From the NCBI GenBank assembly GCA_031772625.1, contig CM062804.1, forward strand, positions 272,211,174-272,275,173: DNA of 64,000 nucleotides. The letters run 5' to 3'. Made by a program: the position numbers and the translations under genes. A model generated the notes under the pieces. That model searched no databases, was not told the DNA's origin, and saw nothing but the letters and a program-made list of their open reading frames with translations. Positions 34,764-47,373 of this stretch are shown here, in pieces. The stretch is from Pinus tabuliformis (lineage: Eukaryota; Streptophyta; Pinopsida; Pinales; Pinaceae). Position 1 is the first letter of the stretch. Each line of letters starts with the position of its first letter.

Positions 34764-36103
34764 ATGGTCGACTTCAGATCATTTATTCCCATGATGTAGA
34801 AATGTACCACGGCGGTCGGGGAAGACCTCAGGTTGTATCAGCATTCATTGGTTCACTTGACAGTTCCTCCTGTTGCTGCTAGTTGATACCACTCCACTTT
34901 ATATGTTGCAGTCAGTCATGGCGACATTCTATATGCTGGCACCTGAGTTTGCAGTGTAGTACCATCCTATTCCATCATGTTCAGTTGGTACCTTTTGGGA
35001 TCAGTCTTTGATATCAGTGATCCGTTGCATCTTTCAGCATCATTGACAGTCTTATATGTCTATAAGACTGTCTTATATGTCATGTTGGAGGGAAATGTTC
35101 CCCTAGGGATTTTTGGGTTGAAACCCTAGCAGACTGAAAGTTATCTATTCAAATAAACATGCATTCACACAACCATTATGCTATTATAAGCAAATTCTGT
35201 TGTAAAGGGTACGTACCTTAGGTCCTACGTTCGAGAAGGCCCTTAGGGTCCAAACCCTTCTTGGAGTTCCCTTCTTCTCTTTTGTCCTGCAAAACAACCA
35301 ATTCCAAAGAACACAACAGTATATGGACAAAACCTTATAAAGAAACCATCTTCATGTTATAAATAAAGGTAGTTAGTTATGAAATCCAAACAACCATCTA
35401 CATATGAATTCTAAACATGAATATCATTAACATAAAGAAGATTCATTTCGGGAACCAAGACATGTGTTTCTTTTATTATAGACAAATAAAGTACATGAAA
35501 AAGGAATATTTTCACCTGAGTCACCTTCAGCAGGCTCCAAGCAAAGCTTCCTTCCGGATCCATTCTAGCCTCGAGCCTTTAACAAACTCCTTCCATGACT
35601 CTCTCCATGATGTCACAAGTAATGGATGAACATCAACGCACACAAGGAAACAAGGGTTTCCTGTACAAATGGGGAAGTGCAGAAGGCACAAGGGACTTCA
35701 GACCTGGTCAGGGGAAAAATCTCAGCATAATAACCTTTCTCTCTCTTCTCTCCTCCTTTAGGCCTTCCCTTTGAGGTCTTTTTATACCTCTCCCAAAGTA
35801 GTTTTTTAGTTGGGAGTTGGTTGGGAACAGTTGGGCCACAGGCACTAACAGGTGATCAGCAGGTAAAACCCGTGATCTCCGCCCGAAAATAAGGAATATT
35901 ATATATTTTTAAGTGTTTTAATACATATATGCGAGTTGGGTATACACAGACCCACGTATACATGCATTTAACTCAAGGAAATGTTGCGTATAAGGGATAA
36001 AACACTGTTTTTTAAATTTTAGGACCAGGTCTGGAAGGAGGGGTTGCCCTAGGCCATGAGTACAGCATCACAAACCATAAGAGTGAGATTTGGAGATATA
36101 ACA
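34764..36103. mobile_element. foreign 1.34 kb inside N1 3' LTR
   Basis: Separates two overlapping pieces of the 3' LTR. An internal stretch from TGTTGGAGGG (35093) to GATATAACA (36103) has LTR-like TG...CA ends but no matching target duplication. A perfect 11-bp hairpin (ACAGTCTTATA, loop TGTC) is at 35046-35071. The 70-codon frame at 35417-35629 has no recognised domain. It could be a solo LTR of another family plus flank, brought in by recombination. Confidence 0.5.
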
Positions 36104-37120
36104 CAACCCGAATCAAATATGTCCATAAACAAAGGGCTTCTAAACCCCTAAAAGTGTTGTTTCATATCCTAAGGGAACAAGGTCAGTTGATTACATCATT
36201 TCTTAGAAGTTCTCCCTGAAAAACTACTCAGAACTAGTCAAAACTAGATCATACAGACTGCTCCATGCTAAGGGTGTGATGCATCTCACCTATTACGCAC
36301 GGGCGATGCGATGCATACTGGAAAGCCCTTCTATAGGGTGCGATGAGTGAGAGCAGACAAATGACAGAAGCAGTTTTCTAGGTGGAAACTCAAAGAATCT
36401 TCTAGAAACTGCTCATTTGACACTTGCCTCTCTGAATTCGCCCAGGGATGAGTAAGAGATCATGAAATCTCCAAGTGGAACCAAGAACTATCAGTGAAAT
36501 GACACTAATCAAAATCTCAGAAGCTGACTTACTCTCCTGCAAACATCTATATATGGATCCCTCATCATAGAGATCCAAAGGCTGGAATTTTGTAATTTGC
36601 AAGGAAGTGTTGTTTGTTTCTCTTTGAAGACATTGTTGGGTGATCTTGCTTTGTATGAGTTGAAGAGGGCTTTCATGTTGGGAGGATGATGCTGGATCAA
36701 ACAGGTTGGTTGTAATCCTTCTTCTACTACTTCTATCAATAAAGCTATTTGAGTTTTCCTCCATATGCTTGTATATCTCTGAATCTTGTATTTGTATATG
36801 CATTTATATGGTTAATGTACATTTGATCCTACATTGTTTATGGTTATAGATATCTATGCTTTGATGGTATTTTGTTGCTTTGACTCTACAGGTGTTCTTT
36901 GAAGTGGGAAAAGTGAGGAAGGAGTGGCAAAAGCTCTATCAAGGGAGAGAGGAAACAAGCAAGGAGACTAGCGAAAGACTGAGGTTGGTACTCTCTGCTT
37001 CTCTCTCATCTATCTCTCATAAAGGAAAACACAAGTAACTTTAGTTTGTTTGTTTCTAAGATAGCTAACTGTCTTAGTGGGACTAGCAACTCTAAATGGA
37101 AACTAGTTTTCCCGATAACA
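36104..37120 (+). repeat. N1 3' LTR, main part
   Basis: About 1017 bp matching LTR positions 25 to end. It carries the phased motifs at 36275, 36307 and 36339, TATA box 36548-36554 and AATAAA 36738-36743. Ends CCCGATAACA before CAACC. Confidence 0.85.
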
Positions 37121-39360
37121 CAACCCAGATATAACCAAGGCGGAAAGTACAATTAGAAAGGATGGGGATGAAGAATGGCGACTAAAGGACCAGGTTGAGG
37201 AAGAGGAGGATTTGGCCAAGGAAAAAGCACCATAATATGTTGACTATGGGAAACAAGTGCATTTGGCATGGGACTGCACTAATCCTTGTGCACTTTTATC
37301 TATTCCAAATATTTAGATCATACGAAGGAGAGCTGCTCCCAATTGATCTCTAACCGGTAAGATAAGAAGGGACCCAACATACAAATGATAGTCATCGAAC
37401 TTCAAAGGACCCAACAATGAGTAGGTGTAGTAAAAGTGTAGGTGTCAAGATTGGAGCAGATGTTGCGAAGCCTTGGACACCACCACCACAAATGGGTAAG
37501 GAGGGCACCTTGAACGCCTCTGAAGTTCAACCCTGTATGAGAAAATACTATGTAAATGAAGCCTTGTGAGAAATTATTGTCACAGAATGGGATAGGGCCG
37601 AGGTTATGCATGAAGTGGAGATGTTAGAGATATTTAATGGCACTATAGGTAGGGAGAAGAGGACAATAGTAGATCCAGTTCAAAGATTGCTGCAAAGTTG
37701 TTTAGAGTTGGTAAAGGACCCCCAGGTCTTAGAAAATTTTAGGAAGATGGTGGAACAATTTGCCAGTGAATCTGAAGAAACTACTGCATGAGCTTCACTG
37801 TGGATCGAGAACCAAGTAGCTTGCAGGAAGAGAACTAGTAAATAATTTCGATTCCGTGCACAGATCGATGATTATGATATGGATAACATAATATTAGACT
37901 TGGGATCAGATGTAAATATTCTACCAAAAAGCACATGGGAGATGATGGGGAAGTCAAAGCTGACGTGGTCTCAAATTCAAGTCAAGTTGGCCAACCAACA
38001 TCGGATTTTTCCCATCAGATGCTTGTTAGGAGTACTAGTGGACATCGATGGGCGTCAAGCACCATTGATTTTGAAGTAGTCGAGATCGTGGATGATACTA
38101 ATCCCTATCCAACTCTTTTGAGGATCGAATGGGATTTTAAAAACCAGTTAATTATTAATCTAAAGAAAATATAGATGATATTTGAAGGTAGATATATCTG
38201 AGTGATTAAACCATTGGATCTACGTGAAGGAGATTAGTGTGTCAAGCTGGTTAAATGAGAGCCGAGTCAAGAGGAATTGGACAAGATATACATTGTAATA
38301 ACTTGACGAGATGAGTATGTAAATCCTATAGCTGAACTAAGATGGTGCAGCATTGGATCTTACACCTTAGATTTAGAAGAAGCCTTGGAGAATTGGAAAA
38401 ATTAGTTGCATGAAGTCAGTACTCGGAGATGTGCACATGTTAAGAGGATGGTGCGAAAATAGTGACAAAGGTGCATAATTCACCTTGCTTCGATAGGTTG
38501 TCGGAAGTAGATATTGTTTTTTCGGGATTATGAGGATTAGATACCGAACTGTGAGAGGATTCCCACATTGGATGTTGCATTGCATGCCACCCTAGCCAAA
38601 TCGTGGGATGCGCATAAGTAATACATCACGAGATGGGAACAATGTAAACAACTTATGAAGGATAGATTGAGGACCAACTTAGGGGTCCTTGGAGAGAAAT
38701 ATCCAGGGATGGAATGCCCCAGTACTCACCTAAAGAGATGCGTTGCAACATGGACCATGGGACAAGTAACACGAAAAGAATGGGTACATCAATTTATGCA
38801 CACCTTGGGAATCATTTCAAATAACTTGTACATTGAGTTGGAAGTGTGTAGAAGAACATGGGTTTGGGATGAAATGGCACAAAATTTTAGGACTACATTT
38901 AGGTTTGAAGCAGAAGATCCAGTTTTGGATGAAGCGTTGAAGGTGTTATGACAAAGGATATTCACTGCTAATGAAAAAAGATTGATCAAGAGTGGGCCAT
39001 TGTGTTTCGCACATCAACACTCACAGTGGGTGCAAGAATTCTTTTAGTGCTACAATGTAGCAGGGCAGGGAGAGGATAATGATGATCCCCATAATATTCA
39101 AATACCAGAAGAATAAGGTGAGCATGCAATAGAAGGACCACTATTGCAGTTGATGGAGTATGCATAGTCGATCAATACCCGGAATGTGAACATTGGGATG
39201 GAAGAAAGTCCCAAGATGAAAATAATTGGGGATTATTGGGATGATGACATAGTCGAGAAGGTGGGAACTATGTGGAGGCTACAGGAACAACAATGCATCA
39301 CGATAAGGTGGGAACGATCCATAATTGCACCACCTTCCATGAAGCGAGCTAGTTAACCAA
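37121..39360 (+). pseudogene. E2 gag end, protease-like and gag-like module
   Basis: Resumes after N1 with the gag basic linker and a knuckle remnant (about 37235), then a linker (VMHEVEMLEIF, 37600), the protease-like domain (MDNIILDLGSDVNILPKSTW, 37879), the second gag-like module (38655-38951, RTHLGVLGEKYPGMEC-type and WVHQFMHTLG) and the pre-RT linker (about 39215). Frameshifts and TAG codons are frequent. It has no RT. Confidence 0.6.
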
Positions 39361-41093
39361 ATGGTAATGGGAGGGAGTGTCATTCTGTATGTATATATGT
39401 AAATTTTGATGTAAAAGAGTTTAGATTGAATAGGAGTAGTAATAATTAGGTTGATGTTTGGGGTTTTTACGAAAGAGGCATAAACTAATTCAGCGTGCTA
39501 GAAAGAAAGAGGCTGAGTTGGAGTCAATTCAGTCCACGGGTATGGTAAAAAATAGAAAACACACTATGTTGAGGGCCATACGTCCAACGAATAATAATGT
39601 GAAGAGTTTATGGTAAGAGACAAGGGTCCCTATTCCTGAGACCAAGAACACCAGGGATGACATATCCTGACATGTGAAGGTCAAGAGATTTAAGTGAAGG
39701 ATAGGACCACGCGATAAAAATTGCACCATTGTGTTCACTCCATCCATGCAAATCTTTGATTAAATGAAAGAAAGCGACTGAGTGGATTGTCGAATCCTTC
39801 TCTATGGCAAAAGGAAGCTCATGAGTTGTCAAGAGAACCATGGATTATCAAGATGAGGGGTAAAAATGGGGTAATATTAAGGTGAAGAAAGTAAAAATCA
39901 GCTGAGACCGACTGAGGCGAGACAGGTAGCACGTGTGAACCATCACATCAAGTTGATCTAAGGAATATTATGAAGTAGGTCGATGCAAATTCAAAGTGAT
40001 TCAGATAAAAAAACCATGATAGCAAGGTCAAGATCACAAGCATGTATGATGAAGAAGTGAGAAGTTGGAAATGTTATAAAATACCACCCAAGAGCCCTAT
40101 GGAGAACAAAGAAGTGTTTAAGAGGGAGTTAGAGTTTAATAAGAGAACAAAAGGTATAAGGATTGTGTGGAAGTGAGGAAGACAGTTCTACGCAAGAGGG
40201 GCATGATGAGAAAGGGTACTTATGGAGATGCATAAAGGGAATGAAAGGAAGAAGAAGAAAAGTTAAATAAATGGTAGAAGGAACCACCCCAGGCTTTACT
40301 ACCAACAAGCGGACATGACTATGGAAAAGAAGGTTGTGTCAAAGAATCCTGCATGAAAGGAGTGGGAATGGGAGGTATATGCAAAAGAGGCTGGTTAAGT
40401 TGGATCAGGTGGCCTAGATAACAGAGGGTCGTCACTGCTCATAAATATGGTTCTCACGTCACACTACAGTCTCACCAGTATGTCCAACCTAACCCTTCTT
40501 GAAGGAAGGATTTGCGAGTATATGGTAGAGCGGTGTGATAATATTTCCCACTCTAGGAGTTGTAGCAGTAGGTTGATATTTTTCCCCGTGCATGATGGCA
40601 GGATAGGGGAACCTCACCCCTAACTATTTCTTGAAATTTGGAAGAATCCTTGGTTCGATAGGTAAAAGGGGCTGGAATTGCTTTGAGGAAATAAGATGGT
40701 TGGTTGGAAAATGATGAAGCACCCCCCTAGTAACCCTCAAAGAAACTTGGAGAAGACATGTGTATTAGAATCATGCTAGTACCCACCAAGGAAAATAAGA
40801 GGTACAACTGCATTAAGGAGATAAATTCCAAGGACAAGCATGGGACTTGGAGCTAGAGCAACAGTGGTGGCCAATTTTTTTTTTTTGAGAGCACCATTAT
40901 GGGGAAAGGCAGCATGGCTAACCCCTCCTCATTTGTTTGAAGAGCTCTAAGGAAATCGTGTTCTCTATTTACTCACGAAGTCACTATAGCAGAAGAGAGA
41001 ACACAAATTCAGTAACAGTCGGGGTCTTGGATCCATGTGGATAGAAGGAAGACTAAATGGCTTGAGATAAGCCATATTTTTGTGTTGGAGGCC
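39361..41093 (+). other. E2 3' tail, non-coding
   Basis: Same 1.7-kb tail as E1 and E3. No polymerase or integrase motif is seen. It ends TGTTGGAGGCC before the LTR. Confidence 0.6.
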
Positions 41094-42405
41094 TATTGGA
41101 TCCCATAATCTTTTTGTTAACTTTTGTAAGTATAAAACCGCGCAGTAGGTGTGAAGAGCACTGAAGGTTGAGTAGAACGCAGTATGAGGATGGCGCATGA
41201 AGCAAGGCATGGCGCAGGTGGACGTCGTGCATGAGGATGATAGTGATGTCAAAGAATTGGAGGCGCAAGCAGAGGGAATATTAGCAGTTAGGATTTTGCA
41301 GAGGATGGAACCAACTGAGGATGTCGTGGCAGGTAGAAGGATGGAGATATTATAGGAGGAAGTGAAAGGGTAGAGTGTAGCCTTTTGGTGGGAAGCATAT
41401 TTTGAACAGTCGGTATTATGCATGGGACAACTCAAGTAGGGATGAGAAAATATCTTAATGGCCTGCAGGACAATTGGAGCAATCAGGAATAAGGCCAAGA
41501 GGGTTCGAGAGGTTTCTAGATGAAGATAGTGAGGGCCGTTAAGGATAGAGCATGAGTTGGATGTTGGATGTTGGCTACTCAACGTTGAATGTTAGACATG
41601 AAAACAAAGGAGAGAATAGAGCCATGGAGTTTGTGTCAGGTTATTTGATGTCTATCTCTATTTTCTTTGGGTATTATGCATATGTTTGATTCCATAGCTA
41701 TTTGGAAACATCATTGTAATTAATTATGCTTACTTTTATCTGATTTTGGCTCCTATTAGTTGGGTTTATGGTCTGTTTCTGTCAGTTTATGGTGTCTATT
41801 TCGAAAGCCTATGGGCTCGTTGGTATGATGAATGTAACTTTGGGAACAATGCCACTTTTATTAATGCTAATATAACCTAGTGGATGGATGAGTTGCTCCA
41901 TATCTTCGTGCATTTGTCTGAATGTTATACGTTGTTTATATGCATCGATTTCTTGTATGATTTATGATGGTTTGCAAGTTTGTACCAATGTTTAGTATTA
42001 TGAATGTTTATAATAATTATGTGGTACAAGACTATTGTATGCAGTGGATTAATTTGAGTTCGGTGTCGATTTAACCCTCAATTAATAAATTTACCACTTG
42101 ATGTCATCCATCGTGCATGGTTGTCTTAGATTCTTGTGTTGTCTAATGAGCCGAGGGGCTTAACACTTTAAGCGGTGCACGGTAATGGATAAAAAGTGAA
42201 GTATGAGTGAGTTAAAATTTGTGCATCATGAGTCATCAGATAGGCTTGTTAGACTACGAAAACCTGGTTCTGACAGTCACCCATTAGCATATTAAGTGAG
42301 ACTTCTCTCACTTCAGGGGTGTTTTTGAAAGCACCGATGCTAAGCGAGTCTTTGTTCGCCACTATGTAGAAAATCTTGAGTCTGTGAGAATCCCACACAC
42401 CAACA
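41094..42405 (+). repeat. E2 3' LTR (alpha subtype)
   Basis: 1312 bp, TATTGGATCCC (consensus TGTTGG) to CACACCAACA, followed by TCTAT at 42406-42410. Confidence 0.8.
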
Positions 42406-42672
42406 TCTATGTTGTGGCATTATCAGATAATTAGGAGTTAATGATAACATGAGTTATGCACTTGTGACCAAAGCTCTCATCCTTTTTCCTATCCATGGCT
42501 ACCTTTTATTACCTCATTCTCTTATCATTGAGTAAGATTTATGATTTCTTGATATCTTCGTGGAAAGAAAAGAAAATGTTCAAATCACTTTGATAATATG
42601 TAAACTAAATACAAAGATTCTGGTAATTACATCATTACACCGTTCTTTAAATCCTTCATGGTGCCAATGATT
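42406..42672 (+). repeat. H repeat, copy 3 (truncated)
   Basis: Starts TCTATGTTGTGGCATTATCAG and follows H for about 265 bp, then jumps at GGTGCCAATGATT into E sequence. The deletion removed the rest of H and the left part of E3. Confidence 0.7.
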
Positions 42673-42691
42673 TAACCAAGTGGTAATGGGA

Positions 42692-43860
42692 GGGAGTTTC
42701 CGAAGCCAAAGCTAAAGTCCCAGTGTATTACGAAACTAAATGAAATTAAGCAGAGTCTAGGTGAGTCAGTATGGGATTTTGATCAACAATTTAAAGTTTT
42801 GAAGGATAGGTTGGCCTTCGAGATTTCAAATGTGCAAGATAAATAATGGTTTATTCCAAGACTGTTGTCACATATTAGGATACCCTTGACGCAACAATGC
42901 ATAGGAACACAATTGAAGGCTTTAGAACTTGAACTGAAATTAGAAGCCTCACTAGTAGGGGGAGAGGTCAATGGCATGGCACAATTGTAGTAACAATTGG
43001 CTGCATTGAATTTTCAGTTGAAAGACTTAACTAAAGGGAAGGAAAGGCTAGAGGAAGTTTGGTGCACCATCTATCAAATGGAAGGTCACTATAGGAATGA
43101 ATGCGACTTGTTGACCGACTATATGGTGACTAGTGCAACGAACATGCTTGCGCAAAGCAGGGGAATGTGGTGTGAGATCTGCAGGGTATGGGGCCATATA
43201 CTATCCAATTTTCTGATGATGTAAAAGTACAAATCAATGACCCGTACTCTGTTTCACGACTTCTTCAAATCAGTAGAACATGATATCCATCACTTCCTTG
43301 CACTAGAGTTGTTGCACGAGCACACATTTAACTTGTTTCGGGTGCAAGAACCCAAAGGGATGGAGGTCGTGTCGACTAGATTCAACCAACTCAAATATAA
43401 ATAAGGTGGAAAGTACAATTATTAAGAATGGGGATGAAGAATGGCGACTAGAGGACTAAGTTGAGGAAGAGGAGGATTTGGCCAAGGAAAAAGAACCATA
43501 GTATGTTATGACTATGGGAAGCAAGTGCATTTGGCATGGGATTGCACTAATCCTTGTTGCACTTTTATCTATTCCAAATATTTAGATCATACGATGGAGA
43601 GTTGCTCCCAATTGATCGCTAGCTGGTAGGATAAGAAGGGACCCAACGTACAAATGATAGCCATCGAAACTCGAAGGACCCAACAACAAGTAGGCGCAGT
43701 AACACGGGGAGGTGTCAAGAGAGGAGCAGATGTTGCGAAGCCCTAGACACCACCACCACAAATGGGTAAGGAGGGCACCTGGAACCCCTCCAAAGTTCAA
43801 CCTTGTATGAGAAAGGACTACGTATAAGGAAGCCTTGTGAGAAATGGTTGTGACAGAATG
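42692..43860 (+). pseudogene. E3 gag (partial, broken)
   Basis: Carboxy-terminal half of gag: WDFDQQFKVLKDRLAFE near 42775, TAG-TAA pair 42988-42993, CTIYQMEGHYRNEC at about 43060, MWCEICRVWGHILSNF at about 43165, and CYDYGKQVHLAWDC at about 43505. It shows the same Cys losses as the other copies. Confidence 0.65.
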
Positions 43861-45640
43861 GGATAGGACCGAGGTATGCATGAAGTGGAGATGTCAGATA
43901 TATTTGACGACATTGTAGGTGGGGAGAAGAGGACATTAGTAGATCCAGTTCAAAGATTGTTGTAAAGTTTTTTAGAGCTGGTAAAGGACCCCCAAGTCTT
44001 AGAAAATTTTAGGAAGATGGTGGAACAATTTGCCAGCGAATCTGACAAAACTACTGCATGAACTTTACCGCGGGTCGAGAACCAAGTAGCTTGCAGGAAG
44101 AGAACTAGTAAATAATTTCGATTTGGTGCACAGATCGATGATTATGATATGGATAACATAATATTAGACTTGGGGTCAGATGTAAATATTCTACCAAAAA
44201 GCACATGGGAGATGATGGGGAAGTTGAAACTGACGTGGTCTCCAATTCAACTCAAGTTGGCCAACCAACATCGGATTTTTCCCATCAGATGCTTGTTAGG
44301 AGTACTAGTGGACATCGATGGGTGTCAAGCACCGTTGATTTTGAGGTGATCAATATCGTGGATGATACTAATCCTTATACAACTCTTTTGAGGATTGAAT
44401 GGGATTTTAACAACCAGGTAATCATTAATCTAAAGAAAATAGAGATGATTTTTGAAGGTAGAGATATCTGAGTGATAAAACCATTGGATCTGCGTGAAGG
44501 AGATTAGTATGTCAAGCTAGTTAAATGAGAGCTGAGTCAAGAGGAATTGGACAACATATACAATGTCATAACTTGACGAGATGACTATGTAAATCCTATA
44601 GCTGAGGGAGTACTAAGATGGTGTAGCATTGGATCTTACACCTAAGATTTAGAAGAAGTCTTGGAGAATTGGAAAAATTAGTTGCATGAAGTCAGTACCC
44701 GGAGATGCACACATGTTTTGGGGATGGTGAACTGGATAGTGATAAAGGTGCATAATCCACCTCGCTTCGATGGTTTGTCGGAAGTAGATTTTTTTTTTCA
44801 GGAGTATGAGGATTAGATACTGAACTAGGAGAGGATTCCCACATTGGATGTTACATTGCATGCCACCCTAGCCAGATGGTGGTACGCGCGTAAGTAACAC
44901 ATCACGGGATGGAAATAGTGTAAATAACTTATGAAGGATATATTCAGGACCAACTTTGGGGTCCCTGGAGAGAAATATCTAGGGATGGAATGCACCAAGA
45001 CTCACCTAAAGAGATGCGTTGCAGCATGGACCATGGGACGAGTACAACGAAAAGAATGGGTACATCGATTTATACACACCTTAGGAATCATTCCAACTAA
45101 TTGGTACATTGAGTTGGAAGTGCATAGAAGAACATGGGATTGGGATGAAATGGCACAAAATTTTAGGACTACATTTAGGTTTGAAGCAGAAGATCCAATT
45201 TTGGATGAAGCGTTGAAGGTGTTATGACGAAAGATATTCACTACTAATGAAAAACATTGATCAAGAGTGGGCCGTCGTGTTTCGCACATCAACACTCGCA
45301 GTGGGTTCAAGAATTCTTAGAGTGCTACAATGTAGTAGGGCAGGGAGAGGATGATGATGATCCCCATAATATTCGAATACCGGAAGAATAAGGTGAGAAT
45401 GTGATAGAAGGACCACCATTGCAGTTCACAAAGTATGCACAGTCGATCAATACCCAGAACGTGAACATTGGGATGGAAGAAAGTCCCAAGATGAAAAAAA
45501 TTGGGGATTATTGGGATGATGACACAATTGAGATGGTGGGAAAGATTTTGAGGCTACAAGAACAACAATGCATCACGATAAGGTGGGAACAATCCACAAT
45601 TGCACCACCTTCCAAGAAGCGAGCTAGTTAACCAAGTGGT
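43861..45640 (+). pseudogene. E3 protease-like and gag-like module
   Basis: Protease-like MDNIILDLGSDVNILPKSTW at 44149, with its carboxy half open in the neighbouring frame (VDDTNPYTTLLRIEWDFNN at about 44360). The second gag-like module is open at 44931-45227 (98 codons, RKEWVHRFIHTLGIIPTNWY), with the pre-RT linker at 45401-45631. Frameshifts and stops are as in E2. Confidence 0.6.
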
Positions 45641-47373
45641 AATGGGTGGGAGTGTCATTTTGTATGTATATATGTAAATTTTGATGTAAATAAGTTCATA
45701 TTGAATAGGAGTAGTAATTATTAGGTTGATGTTTGGAGTTGTTACGAAGGAGAGGCACAAACCGATTCAACATGCTAGAAAGAAAGAGGTTGAGTTGGAG
45801 TCAAGTCAATCCACGGGTATGGTAAAAAATAGACAACAAACTATGTTGAGGGCCATATGTCCAAGGAATAATAATGTGAAGAGTTTATGGTGAGAGACAA
45901 GGGTCCCTATTCTGCATACCAGGAACACCAGGGTTGACATATCTTGACATGTGAAGGTGAAGAGATTTAAGCGAAGGATAGGACCGCGTGATAAAAATTG
46001 CACCATTTTGATCACTCCATCCATGGAAATCTTTGATTAAATAAAAGAAAGCGACTGAGTGGATTGTCGAATCCTTCTCTGTGGCAAAAGGAAGCTCATG
46101 AGTTGTCAAGAGAACCATGGATTATCAAGATGAGGGGTCAAAAGGGGGTAATATTAAGGTGAAGAAATTAAAAATCAACTGAGATTGACTGAGGCGAGAT
46201 AGGTAGCACGTTTGAACCATCACATCAAGTTGATATAAGGAATATTATGAAGTATGTCAATGAAAATTCAAATTGATTCAGATAAAAAAACCATGATAGC
46301 AAGGTCAAGATCACAAGCAGGTATGATGTTGAAGCAGGAAGTCAGAAATGTTATAAAATACCACCCAAGGGCCCTATCGAGAACAAAGAAATGTTTAAGA
46401 GGGAGTTAGAGGTTAATAAGAGAACAAAAGGAATAAGGATTGTTTGGAAGTTAGGAAGAGAGTATTGCACAAGAGGGGCACGATGAGAAAAGGTACTTAT
46501 GGAGAAGTGTAAAGGGAATGAAAGGAAGAAGAAGAAAAGTTAAAGAAATAGCAGAAGGAATCGTCACAGGCTTTACTACCAACAAGCGAACATGACTGTA
46601 GAAAAGAAGGTTGTGTCAAAGAAGCCCGCGTGAGAGGAGTGGGAATGAGAGGTATAGGCCAAAGAGGTTGGTTAAGTTGGATCAAGTGGCCTAGATGACA
46701 GAAGGTCCTTGCTGCTCATAAATATGGTTCTCACGTCACACTACAGTCTCACCAGTAGGTCCAACCTAACCCTTCTTGAAGGAATGATTTACGAGTCTAT
46801 ATGGCATAGCAGTGTCAGAATATTTCCCACTCTAGGAGTTGTAGCAGTAGGATGATATTTTGTCCTTGTGCATGATGGCAGGACATGGGAACCTCACCCC
46901 TAACTATTACTTGAAATCTGGGAGAATCCTTGGTTCAATAGGTAAAAGGGGTTGGAATTTCTTTGAGGAAATTAGATGGTTTGTTGAAAAAGGATGAATC
47001 ACCCCCCTATTAACCCTCAAAGAAACTTGGAGAAGATAGGCGTATTAGAATATTTCCATTACTTGCCAAATAAAATAGGAGGTACAACTGCAGGAAGGAG
47101 ATAAATTCCGAGGACAAGCATGGGACTTGGACCTAGAGAAACAGTGGTGGCCATGTTTCTCCTTCTGAGAGCACCATTATGGGGAAGGGGAGCATGGCTA
47201 GACCCTCCTCATTTGTTTGAAGAGCTCTAAGGAAATCGAGTTCTCTATTTGCTCACACAGTCACTGTACCAGAAGAGAGAACACAACTTCAGTAACAGTA
47301 GGGGTTGTGGATCCATGTGGATAGAAGGAAGACTCAATGGATTGAGATGAGCCACATTTTTGTGTTGGGGGCC
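45641..47373 (+). other. E3 3' tail, non-coding
   Basis: The 1.7-kb tail shared with E1 and E2. It ends in TGTTGGGGGCC, the best polypurine-like tract of the three, directly before the LTR. Confidence 0.6.

Larger units (their letters stand above)
27746..37120 (+). mobile_element. N1: non-autonomous LTR element (gag-protease)
   Basis: A 9375-bp insertion with TG...CA ends (TGTTATAGAC to CCGATAACA) and a perfect 5-bp target duplication CAACC (27741-27745 and 37121-37125). Parts: 5' LTR, primer site, 1.7-kb leader, short gag fused in frame to a protease-like domain, a 2.6-kb repeat-rich 3' region, polypurine tract, and a 3' LTR enlarged by foreign sequence. No RT, RNase H or integrase is seen. 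It belongs with N2 by R region, leader and 3' region. The two ends of its LTRs differ by roughly 5% in the first 210 bp by eye, so it is much older than N2. Confidence 0.85.
24338..42405 (+). mobile_element. E2: E element interrupted by N1
   Basis: Bounded by TCTAT (24333-24337 and 42406-42410). Removing the 9.4-kb N1 insertion leaves about 8.7 kb: 5' LTR, leader, gag, protease-like module, tail and 3' LTR. It has a single gag-to-protease unit, unlike E1. No RT or integrase is present. N1 sits in gag after RFNQP-like codons. Confidence 0.8.

Noticed and set aside
35093-36103. Solo LTR of a third family (TG...CA ends)
   Set aside because: No matching target duplication. Kept only as a possibility inside the foreign segment.
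40965-41582. 205-codon reverse-strand frame over the E2 3' LTR
   Set aside because: Lies antisense across an LTR, is not preserved at that length in E1 or E3, and has no domain.
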